Positions 17,164 through 26,477 are shown, numbered from the stretch's first letter. The stretch is 64,000 nt of DNA from Bacillus sp. FJAT-49711 (GCF_018343715.1 NZ_JAGYPL010000002.1:442364-506363), one strand, 5' to 3'. Numbers and translations: made by a program. Notes: a model not told the origin generated them from the sequence alone.

Positions 17164-17898
17164 ATGAAGAAGCTTTCCATAATTACTTTCTGCATTTTTA
17201 TATGGATGCTCCCATCAACGGTATGGGCCGAGCGGAAAGTCCCGATTTTAATCTATCATTCAATAGATGAATATAATGGCCACGGTTCCAAAGAATTATA
17301 TGTAAACCCAGTTAATTTTGAGCGACAAATGGTTTATTTGCGGGATCATGGCTATACTTTACTAACATTTGAACAATGGAACGAACTGAAAAACATAAAA
17401 AAGCCTATTTTCCTTACGTTTGATGATGGATATAAAAACAATTTAAATGCCTTCGCGATTTTCAAAAAATTGGAAACAAATCATTTTAAACCAAGAGGTA
17501 CTATCTTTGTCATTTCTGATTTCGTCGACCGATCAAATCGTCTATCAAGATCGGAGTTAAAAATGTTGTCTGAATCAGGTTTCTTTTCAATCCAGTCTCA
17601 TACAGCAACACATCCGAATTTAACGAAGATAAAAGATTATAAATATGAATTGCAGGATTCTAAAGAAAAAATCCAGCGAATGACGGGGAGGCCAGTTTTT
17701 GCACTTGCCTATCCATACGGAGAATTTAATGATAAAGTTCTTGCTGAAACAAAAAAATATTATTCGTTTGGGCTGACAACCATTCCGGAACCTTATGTGG
17801 AAAAAGGTATAAAAGATGAACAATATTTGTTGCCAAGGCTCTATGTTAAGAATTCTACTACTATCGAGGAATTTGCGAAGTTAGTTCAAGTAAGATGA
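17164..17898 (+). CDS. secreted polysaccharide deacetylase
   Basis: A NodB-type (CE4) deacetylase, 244 aa, with a signal peptide of about 22 residues ending at VWA. Catalytic motifs: LTFDDGY (Asp base and metal ligand), SHTATHPNL (HxxxH metal ligands) and AYPYGEFN. Probably acts on N-acetylated cell-wall or surface polysaccharide. It starts 32 nt after tatC with its own ribosome binding site and may be part of the Tat operon, although its Sec-type signal has no twin arginine. Confidence 0.88.
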   Translation: MKKLSIITFCIFIWMLPSTVWAERKVPILIYHSIDEYNGHGSKELYVNPVNFERQMVYLRDHGYTLLTFEQWNELKNIKKPIFLTFDDGYKNNLNAFAIFKKLETNHFKPRGTIFVISDFVDRSNRLSRSELKMLSESGFFSIQSHTATHPNLTKIKDYKYELQDSKEKIQRMTGRPVFALAYPYGEFNDKVLAETKKYYSFGLTTIPEPYVEKGIKDEQYLLPRLYVKNSTTIEEFAKLVQVR

Positions 17899-17924
17899 CA
17901 TGCTTTGACATTGGCATGTCTTTT
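17897..17924 (+). terminator. terminator overlapping the deacetylase stop codon
   Basis: GACATGC / GCATGTC stem, 10-nt loop, then TTTT. The stem starts inside the TGA stop. Confidence 0.75.
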
Positions 17925-17931
17925 CATTTAC

Positions 17932-18112
17932 AGTAAAGAAAGTATAAAATTATATACGATCCTAAAATAAAAAGAAGTCTTTCATTGTCTAGTTTCAGGC
18001 GCCCAAAGACTAGCAAACTTTCGGCTTCTTCCTACGATAAGTCAACATCGGCTCGTCAGAAACTTAAAAAGTTTGTACGACGCTGAACGGGCACCTTGCG
18101 CATTTCTTAATT
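17932..18112 (+). repeat. interspersed repeat, copy A
   Basis: Begins AGTAAAGAAAGTATAA and ends GCATTTCTTAAT. It shares blocks with 61798-62001: AAGTCTTTCATTGTCTAG, GACTAGCAAACTTTC, CTCGTCAGAA and CTTAAAAAGTTTGTACG. Non-coding; fills the gap between the deacetylase and rluF. Confidence 0.8.
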
Positions 18113-18142
18113 ATTGCTACAAAATGTCAACAGGGGGCTTAT

Positions 18143-18847
18143 ATGAGGCTAAATAATTATATTAGCTCAACAGGGCTTTGCTCTAGAAGAAAAGCAGATG
18201 AATTAATTATCCAGAAAAAAGTGAAGGTTAACGGAGAAATTGCCGTACTGGGTCTCGTAGTCGGACCAGAAGATCAAGTTGAAGTTGAAGGAAAGATTTT
18301 GAAAAAGAAGAATAAAGATGTTTATATCGCTTTACATAAGCCAGTAGGGATTACGTGTACGACGGAAAAGCATATAGAGGGGAATATTGTTGATTTTGTC
18401 AATCATCCTGAGCGGATTTTCCCGATCGGTAGACTTGATAAAGATTCAGAAGGCTTGATTTTACTTACGAGTGATGGAAGTATCGTAAACGAGATTTTAA
18501 GGGAAGAAAATCATTATGAGAAAGATTATATTGTGACTGTAAATAAAGATATCACACCCGAATTTATTAGCGGTATGGCAGGTGGAGTAAAGATATTCAA
18601 TCCTGTTAAAAAGAAACACACCATAACAAATAAATGCAAAATGGAAAAAATCAATGAGCGGAGCTTTAAAATTACTCTTTCTCAAGGTCTTAACCGCCAG
18701 ATTCGCAGAATGTGCTCACACTTTGGCTATAAAGTGGTGAAGCTGAAGCGAGTTCGGATAGCACATATTAGTTTGAAGAACCTTCCAATTGGAAAATGGC
18801 GAGATTTAACGGAAGACGAAGTAAAAAAATTCACATCAGGGAAATAA
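18143..18847 (+). CDS. rluF: 23S rRNA pseudouridine synthase, RluF-like
   Basis: RsuA/RluB/E/F-family pseudouridine synthase, 234 aa. N-terminal S4 RNA-binding domain (MRLNNYISSTGLCSRRKADELI...KVNG), then the catalytic domain with GRLDKDSEGLILLTSDG carrying the catalytic Asp, and GLNRQIRRMCSHFGYKVVKLKRVRI near the C-terminus. The HTITNKCKMEKI segment and overall length fit RluF best, which modifies U2604 of 23S rRNA in E. coli; RluE or RluB cannot be fully excluded. Flanked by interspersed repeat copies on both sides. Confidence 0.85.
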   Translation: MRLNNYISSTGLCSRRKADELIIQKKVKVNGEIAVLGLVVGPEDQVEVEGKILKKKNKDVYIALHKPVGITCTTEKHIEGNIVDFVNHPERIFPIGRLDKDSEGLILLTSDGSIVNEILREENHYEKDYIVTVNKDITPEFISGMAGGVKIFNPVKKKHTITNKCKMEKINERSFKITLSQGLNRQIRRMCSHFGYKVVKLKRVRIAHISLKNLPIGKWRDLTEDEVKKFTSGK

Positions 18848-18853
18848 CAGATA

Positions 18854-18890
18854 GCCCCCATTTCTTGACTAGAAAATGGGGGCCAAAATT
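18854..18890 (+). terminator. hairpin after rluF
   Basis: GCCCCCATTTCTTGA pairs with the following TAGAAAATGGGGGC; only a weak AT-rich tail follows, so termination may be inefficient. Confidence 0.6.
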
Positions 18891-18908
18891 ATGTTTCTTA
18901 TTTTACTA

Positions 18909-18976
18909 TTAAAGAAAGTATAAATTGTTACTTACAATTATTCCAGGACCAATGTGCGCCTTGCGCTTTTCTTAAT
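18909..18976 (+). repeat. interspersed repeat, internally deleted copy B
   Basis: Keeps the family's left end (TTAAAGAAAGTATAA) and right end (GCGCCTTGCGCTTTTCTTAAT) but lacks the roughly 100-nt core present in copies A and C. Abuts the stop of the M3 peptidase gene. Confidence 0.65.
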
Positions 18977-20673
18977 TAAAGTGCCTTATCATCGATTTGA
19001 TCTAGCCATGATTGAATCGTACCGATGACGGACGCTACACATCCTTCTTCAAATGGTGAAATTAGATTAGCTTCTTTCACTAAGCCAGTAAAGGATTTGC
19101 TGCCGCCTTGTCTACATAAATGGATATAATCATTCCAAGCTTCTTCATGATTTTCCTGCGACTTTTTCCAAAATTGAAATGCACATATTTGCGCAAGTGT
19201 ATAATCAATATAATAAAATGGAGATTCATAAATATGACCTTGTCGCTGCCAAAGTCCGCCATTCTCTAAATATTCGTTTCCATCATAATCACGATGCGGT
19301 AAATATTTTTCTTCAATTTTTTTCCAAGCTTGCTTTCTTTCAGCAGGAGTTGCTTCAGGGTTTTCATAGACAAAATGTTGAAACTCGTCCACCGCAACAC
19401 CATATGGTAAGAATAGTAAGGCTCCGCTTAGATGGGAAAATTTATATTTATCTGTTTCCTCTTGAAAGAATAATTCCATCCACGGCCATGTGAAAAACTC
19501 CATACTCATGGAATGTATTTCAGCGCCTTCATATGTTGGCCAGTTATATTCCGGAATTTCAAATTGACGGCTTGAATAAACTTGGAAGGCATGCCCAGCT
19601 TCATGCGTCATAACGTCAATATCGCCGGAAGTCCCATTAAAATTAGAGAAAATATATGGCGCCTTATAGTTTTCTATATAAGTACAGTAGCCTCCACTTG
19701 CTTTTCCTTTTTTCGCCTCTAAATCCATTAAGTTATTCTCATTCATAAAGGAGAAGAATTCGTCTGTTTCTGCTGATAACTCGGAATACATTTGCTTGCC
19801 ATTATTAATAATCCATTCTGGGGAACCTTTTGGCGTTGCATTACCGGAGACAAATTGAAATCCTTCATCATAAAACTTTAACTTATCAACACCGATTCGT
19901 TCCTGTTGACGTCTACGTAATTTAGAGGCAATCGGCACAATGTATTCTTTCACTTGATCACGGAATGCAGCAACCATGTCTGCATTATAGTCTGTACGAG
20001 ACAGACGATAATAGGCAAGTTCAACAAAGTTATTAAATCCAAGCTCTTTCGCAATTTCTGTTCTTACCTTTACTAACTCACCATAAATACGATCGAATTC
20101 ATCCTCATGTTCAGCGAAAAATCCAAATTTTGCTTCACTCGCTTTTTTCCTTGTCTCTCGGTCCTTTGATTCCAAAAATGGGTCAATCAGTGCAAGAGTT
20201 CTTTCTTCCCCTTCAAACATAATTTTTGCAGAGGCAACAAGCTTCGTGTACTCAGATGCCAGCTTGTTTTCCTTTTGTAAAAGCGGAATAATATGAGGAG
20301 AGAATGTTTTAAGCTGGCATTCAGCTAAATCAAATAACTGTTTTCCCCATTTGCTTTCTAGTTCAGACCGGAATTTTGAAGAAACGAGTGCTTCATAGAA
20401 TTTAGAAGTAAACCCTTCTATAATAGGGTTAATTTCATCCATATAGTCATTCTCATTTTTGTAAAATTCGTCATTAGTATCAATCGTGTGCCTGACATAA
20501 CAAATATTGAACATCGTTCCTAGTTCATTTCGAATATCATTTATTCTATTCATTGCTTCATTTTGTTCTTCAACATTTACCGCATTTTTAAATTTTTCAA
20601 GTTCAGCATTAAATGCGGACTCACATTCTTCAATGTTGGGTCTCGTATATTTGTATTCTTCAAACTTTGTCAT
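18976..20673 (-). CDS. M3-family oligoendopeptidase
   Basis: Zinc metallopeptidase of the PepF/thimet family, 565 aa. The HExxH motif is in MTHEAGHAFQVY (about residue 350 onwards) and the third ligand Glu is in the following SMSMEFFTWPW. Cytoplasmic, expected to trim short peptides. The ATG at 20673 is chosen because GAGGTG lies 6 nt upstream; the in-frame GTG at 20682 overlaps that site. Stand-alone gene on the minus strand. A second, only distantly similar M3 peptidase is at 59232. Confidence 0.9.
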   Translation of the reverse strand: MTKFEEYKYTRPNIEECESAFNAELEKFKNAVNVEEQNEAMNRINDIRNELGTMFNICYVRHTIDTNDEFYKNENDYMDEINPIIEGFTSKFYEALVSSKFRSELESKWGKQLFDLAECQLKTFSPHIIPLLQKENKLASEYTKLVASAKIMFEGEERTLALIDPFLESKDRETRKKASEAKFGFFAEHEDEFDRIYGELVKVRTEIAKELGFNNFVELAYYRLSRTDYNADMVAAFRDQVKEYIVPIASKLRRRQQERIGVDKLKFYDEGFQFVSGNATPKGSPEWIINNGKQMYSELSAETDEFFSFMNENNLMDLEAKKGKASGGYCTYIENYKAPYIFSNFNGTSGDIDVMTHEAGHAFQVYSSRQFEIPEYNWPTYEGAEIHSMSMEFFTWPWMELFFQEETDKYKFSHLSGALLFLPYGVAVDEFQHFVYENPEATPAERKQAWKKIEEKYLPHRDYDGNEYLENGGLWQRQGHIYESPFYYIDYTLAQICAFQFWKKSQENHEEAWNDYIHLCRQGGSKSFTGLVKEANLISPFEEGCVASVIGTIQSWLDQIDDKAL

Positions 20674-20851
20674 TAAGAGCACCTCACTATATTTTTCAAT
20701 CCTTTTATATTTCTCTAAAAGAGATAGAAAATCCCTTCGTTCGCAAGTTTTTAATATAGAAAGAATTATTTTTAATTAATGTTCCATATGTTAATATAAA
20801 TATGTTATAACAAATTTAAGGGCTTACAATATTGATGATAGGAGGATCTAC

Positions 20852-21940
20852 ATGCTCGATACTCCAAGCTTAATTATTGATGAAGTAAAGATGCAAAAGA
20901 ATATTGAAAAGTTGGCCGAAATCGCTGAGAAAAATGGTGTGTCACTTCGACCTCATACGAAAACGCATAAAATTCCGGACTTTGCAAAAAGACAAATTGC
21001 TGCCGGCGCAAAAGGAATCACTGTTGCAAAAGTAGGGGAAGCGGAAGTTATGGCGCAACATGGCATTCAAGATATTTTTATTGCCTATCCGATTGTCACA
21101 GAGTCGAAAATTGAAAGGGTTGCCGAGTTGAGCAAGTCTATTAATCTCATCATTGGGGTTGATAGTTTTGAAGGGGCTGCCAAAATATCCGAGGTGGCGA
21201 AAAGGCATCAAATAACCATCCAAGTAAGGCTTGAAGTTGATATCGGTTTTAGAAGAACGGGTGTCCCTTATGAAGACGCAATCAAATTCGCTGCCGAGTT
21301 GCAAAATAGGGAAGGTATTGAGTTTCTAGGGATTTATACGTATCGCGGATTTTTCATGAATGGAAAACCAACACTGGAACTTGAAAAAGCAGGCCTTGAA
21401 GAAGGGCAATTAATGGTTGATTTGGCGGAGAGAATGCGTAGTCAAGGTATACAGGTCCGAGATATAAGTGTAGGATCTACCCCTACGGCTCCTTTTGCCG
21501 CAATGGTAAAAGGGATTACTGAAATAAGGCCAGGTACTTATATTTTTTATGACCGTATGCAAGCGGCGTTAGATGCAAGTTCACTCGATGAATGTGCTGC
21601 CTATATTCAGGCAACCGTTGTTAGCCGTCCTTCAAAGGACTTAATGATTATTGATGGAGGAAGCAAAACATTTGCGACAGATGTTGGCCCAAATAGTGAT
21701 CCGCTATTTTTAAAAGGATTTGGGCATATCGTCGAAGCGCCTCATGCCATATTTGAACGAATATCAGAAGAGCATGGCATGGTCAAAATAAACAAAGAGG
21801 ATCCATTCAAGGTTGGAGATATTGTTCATATCATTCCAAACCATATTTGCAGTACAGTCAATTTACATGACAAAGTATTCTTGAAGCGCGGCGACCAATT
21901 CGAGGAAAAAACTGTTTATGCTCGTGGAAAACTATCTTAA
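20852..21940 (+). CDS. D-threonine aldolase/D-serine dehydratase-like PLP enzyme
   Basis: Fold-type III PLP enzyme, 362 aa. The N-terminal LRPHTKTHKIP motif holds the probable Schiff-base lysine (Lys37), and the C-terminal PNHICSTVNL matches the His-x-Cys metal site of the DSD1/D-threonine aldolase family. Members cleave or dehydrate D-3-hydroxyamino acids. First gene of a tight operon with an N-acyl-D-amino-acid deacylase (14 nt downstream), RidA, a kinase and a deacetylase. AGGAGG lies 7 nt before ATG. The products of a dehydratase would be imines, which fits the RidA gene in the same operon. Confidence 0.87.
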   Translation: MLDTPSLIIDEVKMQKNIEKLAEIAEKNGVSLRPHTKTHKIPDFAKRQIAAGAKGITVAKVGEAEVMAQHGIQDIFIAYPIVTESKIERVAELSKSINLIIGVDSFEGAAKISEVAKRHQITIQVRLEVDIGFRRTGVPYEDAIKFAAELQNREGIEFLGIYTYRGFFMNGKPTLELEKAGLEEGQLMVDLAERMRSQGIQVRDISVGSTPTAPFAAMVKGITEIRPGTYIFYDRMQAALDASSLDECAAYIQATVVSRPSKDLMIIDGGSKTFATDVGPNSDPLFLKGFGHIVEAPHAIFERISEEHGMVKINKEDPFKVGDIVHIIPNHICSTVNLHDKVFLKRGDQFEEKTVYARGKLS

Positions 21941-21954
21941 AGGTGTGTGAAACG

Positions 21955-23559
21955 ATGCTTGATTGTATCATCAAAAACGGTAAAGTAGTGGATGGATCTG
22001 GAAATCCTTGGTTTTATGGCGATGTTGGAATTAAGGATGGAATCATTGTAAAGGTAGGTTCCATCCACCAAGAATCTCATCAAGTAATAGATGCAGGGAG
22101 GCAAGTAATTTCTCCGGGCTTTATAGACGGGCACTGTCACTCAGATTTGATGATTTTGAACTACCCTAATAGCGAAATAAAACTGCAGCAAGGGGTAACA
22201 ACAGAGGTAGTTGGAAATTGCGGACTATCTCCTGCTCCTTTTTTCGGTGAATATAAATCTTTGCTAAAAGAATATGTTCAACCTGTCATCGGTACCTCTC
22301 GAAATGAGTGGTCATGGAATACAGTCGGAGAATATGTAGATGCCATTCGTAAAGCGAGGCCTGCTGAAAATATTACAACCTATGTTGCTCATGGGACCTT
22401 AAGAATTTTAGTGATGGGCTTTGCCAAAAGGGCGGCGACCAAAGAAGAAATTGAGCGAATGAAAGTCTTGCTTGAAGAAGGGTTGAAGGCTGGAGCGATT
22501 GGCTTATCCATTGGACTTTTATATGCACCAGGCAGTTATTCTTCTAAAGAAGAGATTGCAGAATTGTGTTCAATCCTTCCAAAGTATAATGGACTATTTT
22601 CCACTCACATTCGTGGTGAAGGTAATAATTTAATTCCCTCAATCAAAGAAGTGATTTGGATTGCCGAAAAGGCAGGGGTTCCACTACATGTCAGCCATTT
22701 AAAGGCAGCAGGGAAAAGGAATTGGGGTTTAGTTCAAGACGCAATGGAACTTATTTCGGACGCAAGGGAGAGGGGCCTTGATGTAACGTGTGATGTATAT
22801 CCATATTCCGCAAGTTCAACGATGCTCTTAACTGTACTACCTCCATGGGTGCTTGAGGGCGGTGTACAACAAACGCTTAATCGTTTTAAGGATAAAAGCA
22901 TACGTGAAAAAATTAAAGAAGAATTAAGTAGAGAACAGGATGACTGGGATAACTTAGTTTGTTCTACTGGCTGGAACAATGTCATGATTTCTTCTGTTCA
23001 GACGGAAAAGAATCGTAGTTTAGAAGGGAAAAACATTGCAGACATTAGTGAAATGAGAGGGATACATCCCGTCGATTGTATGCTTGACTTGCTTTTAGAG
23101 GAAAACGGAAATGTTTCGATTGTATATTTTCTTATGTCGGACAAGGATGTGCAACAAGTTGTGAAATGGGATAACTCATTAATAGCTTCTGATAGTCTGC
23201 ACTGCGATACAGGAAAACCTCATCCACGGCTATACGGATCGTTTCCTCGATTGTTTGCAAAGTATGTAAGGGAAGATCCCATTTTATCATTGGAACAAGC
23301 TGTCCGTAAAATTACATCTTTTCCAGTTAAGCGCTTTAATCTAGGTAAACGAGGATTGCTTGTTCCTGGATATGCCGCTGATATAGTCGTCTTTAATCCG
23401 GATACAATCCAAGATGAAGCCACATATCAAAATCCAAAAAACTATCCAAACGGGATAAGTTACGTATGGGTAAATGGACAAATGACGATGCAAAACGGGG
23501 TTCATACAAATGCGCGGGAAGGAGTTTTTATCTCTTCCAGCAATTGTTGTCACCATTAA
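21955..23559 (+). CDS. N-acyl-D-amino-acid deacylase
   Basis: Amidohydrolase-superfamily D-aminoacylase, 534 aa, releasing D-amino acids from N-acyl forms. Motifs: GFIDGHCHSDL (His-x-His metal pair), GVTTEVVGNCGLSPAP, STHIRGEG, PLHVSHLKAAG (His ligands), ASDSLHCDTGKPHPRLYGSFPR with the catalytic Asp. ATG at 21955 is preferred over the upstream in-frame GTG at 21943 because AAAGGTG provides the ribosome binding site. Its place next to the D-amino-acid PLP enzyme makes a two-step route plausible: deacylation, then cleavage or deamination. Confidence 0.9.
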   Translation: MLDCIIKNGKVVDGSGNPWFYGDVGIKDGIIVKVGSIHQESHQVIDAGRQVISPGFIDGHCHSDLMILNYPNSEIKLQQGVTTEVVGNCGLSPAPFFGEYKSLLKEYVQPVIGTSRNEWSWNTVGEYVDAIRKARPAENITTYVAHGTLRILVMGFAKRAATKEEIERMKVLLEEGLKAGAIGLSIGLLYAPGSYSSKEEIAELCSILPKYNGLFSTHIRGEGNNLIPSIKEVIWIAEKAGVPLHVSHLKAAGKRNWGLVQDAMELISDARERGLDVTCDVYPYSASSTMLLTVLPPWVLEGGVQQTLNRFKDKSIREKIKEELSREQDDWDNLVCSTGWNNVMISSVQTEKNRSLEGKNIADISEMRGIHPVDCMLDLLLEENGNVSIVYFLMSDKDVQQVVKWDNSLIASDSLHCDTGKPHPRLYGSFPRLFAKYVREDPILSLEQAVRKITSFPVKRFNLGKRGLLVPGYAADIVVFNPDTIQDEATYQNPKNYPNGISYVWVNGQMTMQNGVHTNAREGVFISSSNCCHH

Positions 23560-23580
23560 AATTTTAAAGGAGAAATAAAT

Positions 23581-24045
23581 ATGTCAAAAATTGAAGAAAA
23601 GCTGCAAGAATTAGGAATCACATTACCTGTTCCGGGTGAGCCAAAGTTTTCATATATTCCGTGTAATCAAACAGGAAATTTAGTTTATACTTCGGGGCAA
23701 GATTGCCGAATTGATGGAGAGTTGATGTACACTGGCAAACTTGGCGCGGACTTAAACATAGAACAAGGTCAAGAGGCTGCCCGCCAAACAATCATTAATT
23801 GTTTAGCCGTTTTAAAAGCACATTTAGGAGATTTAGATCGGGTCGTGAAAGTTGTCAAATTACTAGGATTCGTTAATAGTACTCCAGGATTTGCCGACCA
23901 ACCATATGTAATGAATGGAGCATCTGATTTATTAGTAGAGGTGTTTGGCGAAAATGGAAAACATGCACGTTCAGCCATTGGAACAAGCGATCTTCCTTTC
24001 CATACACCAGTTGAAATTGAATTGATTGTTGAAGTTCGAGATTAA
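23581..24045 (+). CDS. RidA-family protein
   Basis: A 154-residue YjgF/YER057c/UK114 family member, longer than the classic ~125-residue RidA and resembling the YjgH/RutC-side subgroups. Visible motifs: LVYTSGQ, GQEAARQTIINCLAVLKAHLGDLDRVVKVV and HARSAIGTSDLPF. RidA enzymes hydrolyse reactive 2-aminoacrylate-type enamines produced by PLP dehydratases, which fits the operon's first gene. The usual catalytic Arg is in HARSAIG. Start ATG follows AAAGGAGA. Confidence 0.9.
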   Translation: MSKIEEKLQELGITLPVPGEPKFSYIPCNQTGNLVYTSGQDCRIDGELMYTGKLGADLNIEQGQEAARQTIINCLAVLKAHLGDLDRVVKVVKLLGFVNSTPGFADQPYVMNGASDLLVEVFGENGKHARSAIGTSDLPFHTPVEIELIVEVRD

Positions 24046-24085
24046 TACTAAAAGATATATATAAGCAGAAGGGGATGGATGCGTA

Positions 24086-25081
24086 ATGCGTTATGTATTA
24101 GGTGTAGATGGGGGCGGAACGAAAACATATACGGTCATTACCGATGAAAATGGAAACAAGCTTGGTGAGGGATTATCTGGAAGAGGAAATCATCAAGGAC
24201 ATACAATAGAAAGTACAATGAAAAATATAAAAGAATCAATTGATCAAGCGTTGGCTGAAGCCGGTTTAGAATACAGCGATATTTCCTTCGCACAATTTGG
24301 ACTAGCTGGAGCCGATCGACCATATGATTTTTCTATTCTTTTACCTGCACTTGAAACTTTGCCGTTTAAGTCATGGGATCTCGTATGTGACACATATGAA
24401 GGATTGAGAATTGGCAGTAAAACGAATACAGGTGTCGTGCTTGTATGTGGAACGGGAACGAACTCTGCTGGAAGAAATAAAGAAGGATTAATGATTCAAA
24501 CAGGAGGAATGGGTTATCTCTATGGAGATGGTGCTGGGGGATCTGATATGGCACAGCACACCTTTCGCTCAGCTGTAAGGTCTTGGGAGTTTCGAGAAGG
24601 TCCGACCATTTTAACGAAAAAAGTACCAGAGTTTTTCGGCTTTGAAAATATGGATGATCTAGTAAATGACTTTTTAGACCGTGAAATTTATCGGGTGCCG
24701 GCACGGTTGACTGTCGTTCTTCACGAAGCTGCTAATGAAGGCGATGAAGTAGCAATTAGAATATTAAGAGAAACAGGGAAAGAACTAGGAATTGCAGCCA
24801 ATTCAGTTATCAAAAGATTAGGCGGCTTTGAAGGCGAAAACATTCCAATCGTATTAGTTGGTTCTGTTTTCCAAAAAGGAAGAGATCCATATTTATTAGA
24901 TTCATTAAAAACAACGGTTGAAAAAGAAAATGGAGATATTACACTCGTAATTCCTGAAATTGAACCGGTTTATGGTTCAGTGCTCCTTGCGATGGATCAT
25001 CTCGGCATTGAAGTCAGTGATGAGGTTTATGAAAAATTTAAATCCTACAAAATTGATTATCATAAAGAAATAGAAGCATAA
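24086..25081 (+). CDS. N-acetylglucosamine kinase-like ATPase (BadF/BadG family)
   Basis: ASKHA-fold sugar kinase, 331 aa. N-terminal phosphate-1 loop GVDGGGTKTYTVITD, then QFGLAGADRPYD, GVVLVCGTGTNSAG (phosphate 2) and GGMGYLYGDGAGGSDMA, as in eukaryotic and bacterial GlcNAc kinases of this family. Likely phosphorylates GlcNAc or a related amino sugar to the 6-phosphate, which nagA (8823) could then deacetylate. Located between ridA and a polysaccharide deacetylase in the operon. Confidence 0.87.
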   Translation: MRYVLGVDGGGTKTYTVITDENGNKLGEGLSGRGNHQGHTIESTMKNIKESIDQALAEAGLEYSDISFAQFGLAGADRPYDFSILLPALETLPFKSWDLVCDTYEGLRIGSKTNTGVVLVCGTGTNSAGRNKEGLMIQTGGMGYLYGDGAGGSDMAQHTFRSAVRSWEFREGPTILTKKVPEFFGFENMDDLVNDFLDREIYRVPARLTVVLHEAANEGDEVAIRILRETGKELGIAANSVIKRLGGFEGENIPIVLVGSVFQKGRDPYLLDSLKTTVEKENGDITLVIPEIEPVYGSVLLAMDHLGIEVSDEVYEKFKSYKIDYHKEIEA

Positions 25082-25120
25082 TTTAGCAATTTACAACAGT
25101 AGAAAAAGGGGTAGATTTAG

Positions 25121-26218
25121 ATGGTTAGTCAAATTTTTAGAGGGAATACGCAAGATCCACATTTTGCTCTTACTTTCGACGATGGTCCTCACTATGTTCC
25201 ATTGGAAAATTGGTTAGAAGCGTTAGAACAATGTGGGGCAGCAGGTACTTTCTTTTTTACAGGTGAATGGATTGATCGCCATCCAGATAAAGCAAGGATG
25301 ATCATTGAAAGAGGTCATGAGCTCGCTCCACATTCTTATCATCATAGAAGAATGGCAGAAATACCAAAGGATGTATTTTTAGACGAATTAAAGCTAACTG
25401 AATTAGCATACCAGGAAGCAACAGGCAAACCTTGTCCTGCATTCATGAGATTTCCATATTTAAGCTTCAGAGAAGAGAACTTGGATTGGTTATCTGACCT
25501 TGGCTATGTGGATATTGAAGGGGACGACTCAAGAGATTGGGCAGGGTTGACGTCACAACAGATCGTTGAGAATGTAACACCTTTCTTCAAAAATGGAGCA
25601 GTCGTCGTTTTTCACGCAAATGATGCAGCGAAAGGGACACCTGGTTCCTTAAAGACGTTGATCCGACTCGGACGTGAAAAAGGGTTGGAGCCTGTAAAAG
25701 TGTCGGAAATATTGACTGGTTTGGAAATGCCGCCTTCTGTGAGACCTTGGAAAATCTCAATTGATGTTCCGTCTCCTGAAAAGATTACACATACAATCCA
25801 GACTTGGGAAGTAGTACAAGACAAAGAGGAACTGCAAATTCTGGCTCAGCAATCGATGGATTGGGGAATCGTTCAGACTCCAACTGGCATGGGTTCTGAA
25901 AATAAATGGCTTAAATATTTGTCAGAGCCGCTTACAAATAACGATGTAACAGAAGATCGTGATTTATTTTTTGGGTGGATCATGGCAGGTGAATATTGGG
26001 GCTATGTGCGTATTGCGAAAAAAGATAATGAGCTCATATTATTAGACTTTGCAACAAGAGAAGCCCAGGCAGATGCGATGGTTTATATACTGCGTTGGGT
26101 TGCCAAAAAAGCAATCGAATTAGGATGCACCAAAATTTCAGCCACCCGCGAAATGCGCAGACTAGAAAAAATGTGCAAACAACTTGATTGGAATTCAGTC
26201 ATTGAACTAGATAAATAA
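25121..26218 (+). CDS. polysaccharide deacetylase with C-terminal extension
   Basis: A 365-residue protein. Residues about 10-205 are a NodB-type deacetylase domain: LTFDDGP, APHSYHHRRM (His ligands) and MRFPY. Residues about 210-365 form an extra domain (from WKISIDVPSPEKITHTIQTW on) with alternating strands and helices, ending with AKKAIELGCTKISATREMRRLEKM, which looks GNAT-like although no acetyl-CoA loop is clear. No signal peptide, so it works in the cytoplasm, unlike the secreted deacetylase at 17164, perhaps on small N-acetylated sugars. Last gene of the operon. Confidence 0.8.
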   Translation: MVSQIFRGNTQDPHFALTFDDGPHYVPLENWLEALEQCGAAGTFFFTGEWIDRHPDKARMIIERGHELAPHSYHHRRMAEIPKDVFLDELKLTELAYQEATGKPCPAFMRFPYLSFREENLDWLSDLGYVDIEGDDSRDWAGLTSQQIVENVTPFFKNGAVVVFHANDAAKGTPGSLKTLIRLGREKGLEPVKVSEILTGLEMPPSVRPWKISIDVPSPEKITHTIQTWEVVQDKEELQILAQQSMDWGIVQTPTGMGSENKWLKYLSEPLTNNDVTEDRDLFFGWIMAGEYWGYVRIAKKDNELILLDFATREAQADAMVYILRWVAKKAIELGCTKISATREMRRLEKMCKQLDWNSVIELDK

Positions 26219-26220
26219 GG

Positions 26221-26259
26221 AAAAAGCGCCATTATGAGAAATTCGTAATGGCGCTTTTT
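26221..26259 (+). terminator. terminator of the D-amino-acid/amino-sugar operon
   Basis: AAAAAGCGCCATTA pairs with TAATGGCGCTTTTT around a short loop. Symmetric, so it can work on both strands. Confidence 0.9.
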
Positions 26260-26321
26260 CGATGTTGCAGGCATGGATTTCGCGAGAAAGTAACCCACCA
26301 GGCAAATAGAAACCGCTCAGA

Positions 26322-26420
26322 GCGTAATTCTTGATGAATAATAAAAGTTGCGGCATTTGATCGATAAAAATAGCGTAATTCTCGACGAAACGTAAAAGAT
26401 ACAACGGTTCATCGAGAAAT
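26322..26420. repeat. pair of short direct repeats
   Basis: GCGTAATTCTTGATGAA at 26322 and GCGTAATTCTCGACGAA at 26373 are 51 bp apart; related fragments (TTCATCGAGAAAT) follow. A non-coding repeat block between the operon terminator and the VOC gene; no ORF. Confidence 0.6.
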
Positions 26421-26477
26421 ATTTGATAGAGCACAATCAAAAAGAAATTCACTAAGCTGCTGTCACCCGAATCGTAT

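Noticed and set aside
26322-26420. Short direct repeats considered as a CRISPR array
   Set aside because: Only two imperfect copies, no regular spacers and no cas genes in the window.
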